From the NCBI GenBank assembly GCA_947631075.1, contig CANRJU010000070.1, positions 1 through 11,079 of the forward strand: a stretch of DNA of 11,079 bases, given 5' to 3'. A program made the translations under genes and the position numbers. The notes beneath the pieces are model-generated. The model saw nothing but the letters and a program-made list of their open reading frames with translations. It made no database searches and had not been told where the DNA came from. The DNA comes from an uncultured Lachnospiraceae bacterium (GTDB lineage: Bacteria > Bacillota > Clostridia > Lachnospirales > Lachnospiraceae). Positions 1 through 5,396 of the stretch are shown here, in pieces; position 1 is the first letter of the stretch; every line of letters begins with the position of its first letter.

Positions 1-302
1 TTAAATATGTCTCTGCGGAATTTTTCCTCGTTCTCCAGAACCTCATCCAGATCTGCCTCCGAATCCCCCCATTCCGGGATCCCGATTCCGGTTCGGTCGA
101 TCCCCTGCGCCAGAACCCGTTCCGCCGAGAGCTCATTATTTTTCCCCGCCATGTAAATTAACAGCGTGAACCCCATCAGCGCGAAACCGATTCCGATCAG
201 GGCGACCGATATAAGAAAATGAAGCGGCTTTTCCCAGATCATGTCCAGCGCGAGCCGGATTTTCACGCGTGTATTTGCGTGCATTTTTTCATTTGCCCTC
301 AT
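1..302 (-). CDS. FtsX/MacB-type ABC transporter permease, N-terminal part (cut by left edge)
   Basis: An open frame starts with ATG at 302 and runs leftward off the window without a stop, giving 100 residues. The N-terminus is basic and amphipathic (residues 1-25), followed by one clear membrane segment at about residues 28-52 (start LHFLISVALIGIGFALMGF), then a polar, acidic stretch that would be the start of an extracellular domain. This is the usual start of a MacB/FtsX-fold permease. The start is well supported: GGAGGTGA lies 5 bases upstream and overlaps the stop of the preceding permease gene, so the two genes are probably translated together from one mRNA. The family exports peptides, antibiotics or lipoproteins, or senses peptides, with a separate ATPase. 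Substrate cannot be told. The family call rests on topology and the neighbouring gene more than on motifs. Confidence 0.72.
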   Translation of the reverse strand, partial: MRANEKMHANTRVKIRLALDMIWEKPLHFLISVALIGIGFALMGFTLLIYMAGKNNELSAERVLAQGIDRTGIGIPEWGDSEADLDEVLENEEKFRRDIF

Positions 303-307
303 GCCTG

Positions 308-1471
308 TCACCTCCCATACCTTCTCAGCCCCTCGGCCGGATCCAACGACATCAGCCGGATCAGGGGATACAGAGTCGTCAAAAACAGAACGGCCGCGGC
401 GCCAAGCAGCATGACCGCTCCCTGAACCGCCATCATCCGCACTGAGGCGGCGCTTCCTCCTGAGACGGCATTTCTTTTCCAAACAAGATACACAATCCGC
501 AGACATGCGCTGGCCGCCAGGGAACACAGGGAAATTTTCCCCAATTCGCTCCCGATCATCCGCCATATCTTTGCCCTGCTGTACCCGAACGTCAGGCGTA
601 TCATATACTCCCGCTGCCGCCTGCTAAACCAGAGATTTGACACGGCAATTCCGCACAGGACCGCAAAGAGAAGGGACAGCCCGCCGAACAGCGAGTGATA
701 CATTTCATACCACTCATTGAGCACGCCCGGCGTTTCTTTCTCATCCAACGGATAAATCTGAAACGCGATATTATTTTCGTCGGTCAATTTTTCAAGGGTA
801 TCCGAGACAGCGCCCTTGCTGTCAGAACCGACGTCGATCCGGACGCCGTACCGCTCGTTCATATTGCTGGCGTAATAGGCGGCCAGCCATCCGAGCAGAC
901 GCTTTTTCCCCGAATCCGTGAGATTTTCATACAGAATAAAAATTCTCTCATCCTGTCCGCTGACCCCATAATTTTTCAGAACACCGCCCACCGGACAGAG
1001 CTCGTCGTCCAGCCACAGACACAGCTTCCCGTCCTGTTTTACGAGGTACTCCCGCAGTGATTCGCCAATCAGAAGCGGCGCGGAGGGATCCATCCGCTCC
1101 TGCATTTCATACGGCGAGGGCTCCATTTCCCGCAGGACGATTTTGCCCCGCACGGTGTCTCTTTTTTGTTTTATGTCGAGAAACAGATCGGTCAGGGTGA
1201 CGCCGCATTCATCCTGAGCCGCGGCGATATTGCTTATCCGCGCCAGCAGATCTGCCATATACCGCTCCGCCTTTTTTTCCTTTCCGTCCTCCATCCAGCC
1301 GGACACCTTGTCGCAGAGGATATTGACTCTTTTTTCGCTCTCGTAGACGCGGTTTCCCCGGTTCTGATTTTCCAGCCGGGAAACAAGGTCCGCCATGCTC
1401 CACAGCACAAGAAATGTCAGGAAAAATACCACAAACATCAGGATGGCTGAATTTTTTTCATTATGTTTCAC
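308..1471 (-). CDS. FtsX/MacB-type ABC transporter permease
   Basis: The product is 387 residues when read from GTG at 1471. One membrane segment lies at about residues 10-27, followed by a polar domain of about 230 residues (28-260) predicted outside the membrane, then three C-terminal segments at about 261-281, 311-330 and 345-370. The stretch between segments 2 and 3 contains REYMIRLTFGYSRAKIWRMI, typical of FtsX-like permeases, and the C-terminus LYPLIRLMSLDPAEGLRRYG matches the family's usual ending. GTG at 1471 is preferred because GGAGG sits 5 bases upstream; ATG at 1483 is in frame but has no good ribosome binding site. The gene lies 5 bases before the next permease gene on the same strand, so together they could form a heterodimeric transporter. 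No ATPase is visible; it may lie beyond the left edge. Substrate unknown. Confidence 0.8.
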   Translation of the reverse strand: MKHNEKNSAILMFVVFFLTFLVLWSMADLVSRLENQNRGNRVYESEKRVNILCDKVSGWMEDGKEKKAERYMADLLARISNIAAAQDECGVTLTDLFLDIKQKRDTVRGKIVLREMEPSPYEMQERMDPSAPLLIGESLREYLVKQDGKLCLWLDDELCPVGGVLKNYGVSGQDERIFILYENLTDSGKKRLLGWLAAYYASNMNERYGVRIDVGSDSKGAVSDTLEKLTDENNIAFQIYPLDEKETPGVLNEWYEMYHSLFGGLSLLFAVLCGIAVSNLWFSRRQREYMIRLTFGYSRAKIWRMIGSELGKISLCSLAASACLRIVYLVWKRNAVSGGSAASVRMMAVQGAVMLLGAAAVLFLTTLYPLIRLMSLDPAEGLRRYGR

Positions 1472-1476
1472 TTTAA

Positions 1477-1481
1477 CCTCC
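1477..1481 (-). promoter_or_regulatory. Ribosome binding site deciding the GTG start of the 387-residue permease
   Basis: Read on the minus strand, GGAGG is followed by TTAAA and GTG at 1471. The upstream in-frame ATG at 1483 would place this site inside the coding region and has no comparable site of its own. Confidence 0.6.
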
Positions 1482-1523
1482 ATTCCGGAGCGTTCACGCG
1501 GCGGGGCGAGGGAAGAAAAAAAT

Positions 1524-1567
1524 GTAAATACATCGTAAATACATCGTAAACACAGTGCAAGTACAGT
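1524..1567. repeat. Four tandem 11-bp degenerate direct repeats
   Basis: Two perfect copies of GTAAATACATC (1524-1534, 1535-1545) are followed by GTAAACACAGT (1546-1556) and GCAAGTACAGT (1557-1567), each 11 bases. They lie between the left-facing promoter and the permease start codon. The 11-base period places each copy on nearly the same helix face and is the period of sites for OmpR-family response regulators, which often control ABC permeases of this type. A regulatory role is inference. On the minus strand the same bases also contain TTGCAC, 17 bases, TACGAT, which could be a second weak promoter. Confidence 0.5.
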
Positions 1568-1618
1568 CTGCGTGTGCGGTTTCCCATCTGCCGTCGCGGA
1601 TTACCCTCCTATTTTTGA

Positions 1619-1668
1619 ATAACAGTGTATATCAGCGCATAACTGTTTTTATAACAGTATATAACAGC
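1619..1668. promoter_or_regulatory. Candidate operator: paired 18-bp repeats plus palindrome over the left-facing promoter
   Basis: Read on the minus strand, GCTGTTATATACTGTTAT (1651-1668) recurs as GCTGATATACACTGTTAT (1619-1636), with 16 of 18 bases identical and a 32-base offset, about three helical turns. Between and overlapping them lies a perfect inverted repeat, ACTGTT (1642-1647) and AACAGT (1653-1658), separated by five bases. The array covers the -10 box and the predicted transcription start, the usual place for a repressor. The regulator is not identifiable from the window. Confidence 0.5.
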
Positions 1669-1684
1669 ATAAATCATTTGTCAA
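1656..1684 (-). promoter_or_regulatory. Left-facing sigma-A-type promoter for the permease genes
   Basis: On the minus strand a perfect -35 box TTGACA (1679-1684) is separated by exactly 17 bases from TATACT (1656-1661), five of six matches to the -10 consensus. Transcription would start near 1649, leaving a leader of about 178 bases before the permease GTG at 1471. The -10 box lies inside repeated and palindromic elements, suggesting repression at this promoter. Confidence 0.7.
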
Positions 1685-1854
1685 TCCCTTATTGAATTGA
1701 TTAAAAAAGTGATTTAAAAGATTTTTAAAAATATTCAATAATCCGCCGCGACCTGCCCCGCGATGACGGCGGCCTCGAAAGGGACTAAAAAACGCAAAAA
1801 GGGGAAGAATAGTTAAAAATTGTCTTGTAAATGACATAAACTTCACATATAACA

Positions 1855-1883
1855 TTGATTAAACGGGCGGGTCATGGTATAAT
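1855..1883 (+). promoter_or_regulatory. Promoter of the cysD-cysN-cysC genes
   Basis: TTGATT (1855-1860) and a perfect TATAAT (1878-1883) are 17 bases apart, and TGG directly before the -10 box makes it an extended -10 promoter. Transcription should start at about 1890, giving a leader of about 29 bases before the cysD ATG at 1919. A 6-bp inverted repeat, CATGGT (1873-1878) and ACCATG (1886-1891), brackets the -10 box and could be an operator. Confidence 0.75.
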
Positions 1884-1918
1884 AGACCATGGAAATTTCT
1901 AGAAACGGAGGAAAGCAA

Positions 1919-2800
1919 ATGGATCATTTGGACATGCTGGAATACAAAAGTGTTCACATTCTGAGAGAAGCCTACAGCGAGTTGGGAAATCTCTGTATGC
2001 TTTGGTCGATCGGGAAGGACTCTACCGTTCTTTTATGGTTGGCCAGAAAGGCCTTTTTTGGCCATGTACCGATTCCGCTGGTACACATTGACACCCACTA
2101 CAAGATACCGGAGATGATTGAGTATAGGGACCGTCTGGCGGCGGAGTGGAATCTGGATATGATTTACGGGGAGAATACGGAAGCGCTGGAGAACAAGCAG
2201 ACGTTTCCGGATGGGAATGTATCTCACATTGACTGCTGCATGAAGTTAAAGACAGAGGCTCTGACTAACACTTTAAATGCCAGTTGGCCGAGATACCGTT
2301 TTAATCACAGCAAGGGCGTTTATGAAAAGGACGTCAACTGCGAGCCATACACGGGCGTTATCGTAGGCGCCAGAGCGGACGAGGAGGGGAGCCGTTCCAA
2401 GGAGCGTTATTTCTCGCCGCGCGATAAGAACAACGACTGGGATGTGGGGGATCAGCCGCCGGAGTTCTGGAACCAGTACAAGACCGACTGGGCGCCGGGC
2501 ACTCATGTGCGCGTTCACCCACTTCTTGACTGGACCGAATTAGACGTCTGGGAATATATTTACCGGGAGAATATACCGGTAGTTTCTCTTTACTTTGACC
2601 AGGGCAACGGCACCCGTTACCGCTCGCTGGGATGCGGGCCGTGTACGACGCCGGTCGAGTCTACGGCGAAGAATGTAAAAGAGGTCATTGAGGAGCTGAA
2701 GACCGGCAAGTTTGCCAATATCGCGGAGCGTTCCGGACGCGCCCAGGACAAAGAGGGCGGCGGCGGACTGGAAGAACTGAGACGCAGCGGATATATGTAA
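1919..2800 (+). CDS. cysD: Sulfate adenylyltransferase subunit 2 (ATP sulfurylase small subunit)
   Basis: The product is 293 residues, close to the roughly 300 of E. coli CysD. With CysN it forms ATP sulfurylase, which joins sulfate and ATP into adenosine 5'-phosphosulfate (APS) and pyrophosphate in the cytoplasm. The PP-loop of the ATP pyrophosphatase fold is SIGKDS at residues 30-35. Other family landmarks are HIDTHYKIPEM near 57-67, GARADEEGSRSKER at 150-163, LGCGPCT at 237-243 and RSGRAQD at 271-277. ATG at 1919 is chosen because GGAGG lies at 1907-1911; the in-frame ATG at 1889 coincides with the predicted transcription start and has no ribosome binding site. The gene is first in a run with cysN, 15 bases after its stop, and cysC. 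Nothing in the sequence suggests a defect. Confidence 0.95.
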   Translation: MDHLDMLEYKSVHILREAYSELGNLCMLWSIGKDSTVLLWLARKAFFGHVPIPLVHIDTHYKIPEMIEYRDRLAAEWNLDMIYGENTEALENKQTFPDGNVSHIDCCMKLKTEALTNTLNASWPRYRFNHSKGVYEKDVNCEPYTGVIVGARADEEGSRSKERYFSPRDKNNDWDVGDQPPEFWNQYKTDWAPGTHVRVHPLLDWTELDVWEYIYRENIPVVSLYFDQGNGTRYRSLGCGPCTTPVESTAKNVKEVIEELKTGKFANIAERSGRAQDKEGGGGLEELRRSGYM

Positions 2801-2805
2801 TCAAT

Positions 2806-2810
2806 GGAGG
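2806..2810 (+). promoter_or_regulatory. Ribosome binding site deciding the cysN start
   Basis: GGAGG ends five bases before ATG at 2816. An in-frame ATG at 2804 overlaps this site and would itself be poorly placed, so 2816 is taken as the start. Confidence 0.65.
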
Positions 2811-2815
2811 TCACG

Positions 2816-4603
2816 ATGAAAAAAGAAGATATGAATATAGTTATCGTCGGTCATGTAGACCACGGTAAGAGTACGCTGATGGGGCGTCTGCTGGCAGACA
2901 CGGACTCTCTGCCGGAGGGAAAGCTGGAGCAGGTCAAGGAGACCTGCCGCCGCAACTCCAAGCCGTTTGAGTACGCCTTTCTGCTGGACGCGTTGAAGGA
3001 CGAGCAGGCGCAGGGCATCACCATTGACACGGCCAGGTGCTTTTTTAAGACGGAGAAAAGAGACTACATTATTCTGGACGCTCCGGGACACATTGAATTT
3101 TTGAAAAATATGATCACCGGCGCTTCCCGCGCGGAGGCGGCGCTGCTGATGATCGACGCCAAGGAGGGCGTACAGGAGAACTCCCGCCGCCACGCCTACA
3201 TGCTGTCCATGCTGGGCATCCGCCAGATTGCGGTAGTGATCAACAAGATGGATCTGGTGGACTATGACCAGAAGGTATACGAGAGTGTGAAGAAAGAGTA
3301 TCTTGAATTTTTGGAGAAAATCAACATCACGCCGAAGTTCGTCCTTCCGGTGAGCTCCTTTATGGGAGAAAATATTGTTAAAAAGAGCGACAAGATGCCG
3401 TGGTACGACGGCATGTGCGTGTTGGAAGTATTAGACGAGTTCGAGTGCGAGCAGCCGCACGAGGACCAGCCGTTCCGTATGCCGGTGCAGGATGTGTACA
3501 AGTTTACGAGAAACGGCGACGACCGCCGGATCGTGGCGGGTACGATTGAGACGGGCGTGATTCGTCCGGGACAGGAAGTGGTATTCTATCCGTCCGGAAA
3601 GAGAAGCCATGTGAAGAATATTGAAGTATTCAACGCCGACCCCATCGAGGAGGGCAAGCCGGGCATGGCCATCGGCTTTACCATGGTGGAGCAGATTTAC
3701 ATCAAGAGGGGCGAGCTGATGTCGATTGCCGACGAGAAGGCGCCGCAGACGGCGTCCCGGATCGCGGCCAATATTTTCTGGCTCGGCAAGAAAAATCTCG
3801 CTCCCGGAAAGACCTATTTCCTCAAGATCGGAGCCGAGAAGGTGAAGATGGAAGTGGAGAAGGTCAAGGGCGTGATCAATTCCTCCAACCTCGACTCCAA
3901 CCAGGAGCAGGATTCCGTGGGCAAGAACGAGGTGGCAGAGTGTATCCTTGTGACGGACAAGCCGATTGCCTTCGATTTGGTAGAGGACATCGCGGGCACA
4001 AGCCGTTTTGTCATTGTGGATGACTACGAGATTGCCGGAGGCGGTATTATCACGGCGGCTCTGGAGGATGAGGCTCAGGAGCTGCGCCAGGGCACGATGC
4101 TGCGCAACTACAAGTGGGAGAGCAGCGAGATTGCCGTGGAGGACCGCATTGAGCACTACGCGCAGAAGCCGAACATGATCGTGCTGACCGGACCGGAGAA
4201 CACCGGCAAGAAGAAGCTGGCGAAGCTCCTTGAGAGAGAGCTGATGAACTGCGGACGGTATGTCTACTACATGGGCATGGGAAGCTATCTGTACGGCGTC
4301 GGCGCGGACACAAAGAGAGCGGAGGAGCAGGATCACACCGAGCAGATCCGGCGTTTTGCTGAGGTGGCGAACCTCATGCTGGATGCGGGCATGATCCTTG
4401 TTGTGACAGCTACGGGGCTGACCCAGTCCGATTACAAGATTATGAAGACGGTCATCGAGCGCGAGTTCGAGGTTGTCTGGGTGGGCAAGGAGCTCACTAC
4501 CGACATTTCCGCGGATATGCAGTTGGCGGATAAGGATTATGAAAAGAGCATTTACAAACTGAAAAATATGCTGAAGGATGCGGGAGCTATTTTTAGGGCT
4601 TAA
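2816..4603 (+). CDS. cysN: Sulfate adenylyltransferase subunit 1 (GTPase) with degenerate C-terminal APS-kinase-like domain
   Basis: The product is 595 residues. The first 440 or so form an EF-Tu-like GTPase: G1 GHVDHGKST (residues 12-20), G3 DAPGH (88-92), G4 NKMD (143-146), a likely G5 at SSF (180-182), then two beta-barrel domains. In this family GTP hydrolysis drives APS formation by CysD. From about residue 453 a second domain resembles the APS kinase part of bifunctional CysNC/NodQ proteins, but key sites are changed. The P-loop reads GPENTGKK (459-466), with lysine where serine or threonine normally follows GK, and the position of the kinase motif DGDN reads MGMGSYLYGV. The domain is therefore probably not an active kinase; a complete CysC is encoded just downstream. 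Plain CysN of E. coli is about 475 residues, so the extra length is the fused domain. The GTPase call is firm; the inactive-kinase call is inference from motifs. Confidence 0.93.
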   Translation: MKKEDMNIVIVGHVDHGKSTLMGRLLADTDSLPEGKLEQVKETCRRNSKPFEYAFLLDALKDEQAQGITIDTARCFFKTEKRDYIILDAPGHIEFLKNMITGASRAEAALLMIDAKEGVQENSRRHAYMLSMLGIRQIAVVINKMDLVDYDQKVYESVKKEYLEFLEKINITPKFVLPVSSFMGENIVKKSDKMPWYDGMCVLEVLDEFECEQPHEDQPFRMPVQDVYKFTRNGDDRRIVAGTIETGVIRPGQEVVFYPSGKRSHVKNIEVFNADPIEEGKPGMAIGFTMVEQIYIKRGELMSIADEKAPQTASRIAANIFWLGKKNLAPGKTYFLKIGAEKVKMEVEKVKGVINSSNLDSNQEQDSVGKNEVAECILVTDKPIAFDLVEDIAGTSRFVIVDDYEIAGGGIITAALEDEAQELRQGTMLRNYKWESSEIAVEDRIEHYAQKPNMIVLTGPENTGKKKLAKLLERELMNCGRYVYYMGMGSYLYGVGADTKRAEEQDHTEQIRRFAEVANLMLDAGMILVVTATGLTQSDYKIMKTVIEREFEVVWVGKELTTDISADMQLADKDYEKSIYKLKNMLKDAGAIFRA

Positions 4604-4648
4604 AAATTTTTTAGGGCCTGAAAATTTTTTAAGGCATAAAAATTTTTA
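4595..4648 (+). repeat. Three tandem 18-bp repeats carrying the cysN stop codon
   Basis: The units are AGGGCTTAAAAATTTTTT (4595-4612), AGGGCCTGAAAATTTTTT (4613-4630) and AAGGCATAAAAATTTTTA (4631-4648). The first includes the last two codons and the stop of cysN. Because 18 is a multiple of three, each unit repeats a basic residue, alanine and a stop in the cysN frame (TAA, TGA, TAA). Two copies of GAAAGCAT follow at 4664-4679. The rest of the cysN-cysC spacer is AT-rich and shows no convincing promoter. Confidence 0.75.
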
Positions 4649-4692
4649 TACTATAAAAATATGGAAAGCATGAAAGCATAGAAAGGATTTGC

Positions 4693-5280
4693 ATGAGCGC
4701 GCAGAATGAAAATATAGTCTGGCATCCCAACAAGGTCACCGGCGAGGACCGGGCCAGGGTTCTGGGACAGAGGGGGCTGGTGGTCTGGTTTACCGGGCTG
4801 TCCGGCTCCGGCAAGTCCACCATCGCCGTGGAGGTGGAGAAAAGGCTGACGGACGCGGGCCGGGCGGCGTATCTTCTGGACGGGGACAACATCCGCCACG
4901 GCATCAATTCCGACCTGGGCTTTTCCGATGAGGACCGGAATGAGAACATCCGCAGAATCGGAGAGATCGCGGCGCTGTTCAGGGACGCGGGCATTATTAC
5001 CCTGGTGTCATTTATCTCTCCTTTCCGCCGGATGAGGCGGGTTGCCAGAGAGAGAGCCGGGGAGGGGAATTTTATCGAGGTGTATGTCAGCACGGATTTT
5101 GAGACGTGCAGGCAGCGGGATCCCAAGGGGCTCTATCAGAAGGACATCAAGAATTTTACCGGAAAGGATTCCTCTTACGAGGCGCCGGAGAACCCGGAGA
5201 TCGTGCTGGACACCGTTGGACATGATCCCGCGGAGTGCGCGGAGATCGTCTATCAGAAAATTATGGAATATTTAGCTTAG
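4693..5280 (+). CDS. cysC: Adenylylsulfate (APS) kinase
   Basis: The product is 195 residues, close to the 201 of E. coli CysC. It phosphorylates APS with ATP to give 3'-phosphoadenylyl sulfate (PAPS) in the cytoplasm. All usual motifs are intact: Walker A GLSGSGKS at residues 35-42, the APS-binding DGDNIRHGI at 63-71, SFISPFR at 106-112 (containing the serine known as the phosphoserine position in E. coli), KGLYQK at 145-150 and FTGKDSSYE at 155-163. ATG at 4693 has AAGGA about six bases upstream. The gene follows cysN after an 89-base spacer, so it is probably on the cysD message. It supplies the kinase activity that the fused domain of CysN appears to have lost. PAPS can serve reductive assimilation or sulfotransfer; which one applies here is not settled by this gene. 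Confidence 0.96.
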   Translation: MSAQNENIVWHPNKVTGEDRARVLGQRGLVVWFTGLSGSGKSTIAVEVEKRLTDAGRAAYLLDGDNIRHGINSDLGFSDEDRNENIRRIGEIAALFRDAGIITLVSFISPFRRMRRVARERAGEGNFIEVYVSTDFETCRQRDPKGLYQKDIKNFTGKDSSYEAPENPEIVLDTVGHDPAECAEIVYQKIMEYLA

Positions 5281-5283
5281 AGC

Positions 5284-5320
5284 AGCGCAGGGGACGTGCT
5301 CTCCTGCGCTATTGTTATTG
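5284..5320 (+). terminator. Hairpin with weak U-rich tail after cysC
   Basis: AGCGCAGG (5284-5291) pairs with CCTGCGCT (5303-5310); three more pairs, one of them G-U, extend the stem to 11 around a five-base loop. ATTGTTATTG follows, U-rich but broken by A and G. It begins four bases after the cysC stop. It could be a partial terminator that lowers expression of the downstream genes, or an mRNA stabiliser. Confidence 0.55.
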
Positions 5321-5330
5321 TACGCAATTT

Positions 5331-5351
5331 CGCCTCGCGCGGAGCGAGGTG
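5331..5351 (+). other. Second hairpin upstream of the sulfotransferase gene
   Basis: CGCCTCGC (5331-5338) pairs with GCGAGGTG (5344-5351), eight pairs including one G-U, around loop GCGGA; TGATTTTCA follows. With the hairpin at 5284-5310 it makes a two-hairpin spacer. No clear promoter was found between it and the GTG at 5397. Confidence 0.45.
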
Positions 5352-5383
5352 TGATTTTCAGGGGGGCGAGTATGAATAAGAAC

Positions 5384-5390
5384 GAGGAGG
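5384..5390 (+). promoter_or_regulatory. Ribosome binding site deciding the GTG start of the sulfotransferase
   Basis: GAGGAGG ends six bases before GTG at 5397. An ATG at 5395 is nearer but is followed at once by the stop TGA, so it cannot start this protein. Confidence 0.6.
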
Positions 5391-5396
5391 ATTAAT

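Larger units (their letters stand above)
1484..1888. other. Divergent intergenic control region
   Basis: About 400 bases without a convincing protein gene separate the left-facing permease genes from the right-facing cys genes. The region holds a left-facing promoter with repeated CTGTTAT-type elements (1619-1684), 11-bp tandem repeats (1524-1567), and a right-facing promoter (1855-1883). It also holds a 9-bp inverted repeat, TTATTGAAT at 1689-1697 and ATTCAATAA at 1733-1741, flanking very AT-rich DNA, and a GC-rich inverted repeat, CCGCCG at 1743-1748 and CGGCGG at 1767-1772. The last two have no assigned function. The AT-rich block at 1675-1740 contrasts with the GC-rich flanking genes. No T-box, SAM riboswitch or other structured leader was recognised upstream of cysD. 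Confidence 0.7.

Noticed and set aside
1524..1567. CRISPR-like array
   Set aside because: Repeats are only 11 bases and directly adjacent with no spacers, and no cas genes are present.
1743..1772. GC-rich hairpin CCGCCG/CGGCGG as a terminator
   Set aside because: It lies between divergent promoters with no transcript to terminate, the stem is six pairs with an 18-base loop, and no clean U tract follows on the plus strand.
1649..1855. Minus-strand open frame of 68 codons in the divergent spacer
   Set aside because: It overlaps the left-facing promoter and AT-rich DNA; composition changes abruptly and no ribosome binding site is evident.
1889..1918. Upstream ATG for a longer CysD
   Set aside because: It lies at the predicted transcription start and lacks a ribosome binding site; ATG at 1919 has one.
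1884..1918. Riboswitch or T-box ahead of cysD
   Set aside because: With transcription starting near 1890 the leader is about 29 bases, too short for a known sulfur or amino-acid riboswitch.
3431..4336. Open frame of 301 codons on the minus strand
   Set aside because: It lies fully opposite cysN, whose GTPase motifs are clear; the translated product is rich in His, Leu and Arg without recognisable motifs, typical of an antisense shadow in GC-rich coding DNA.
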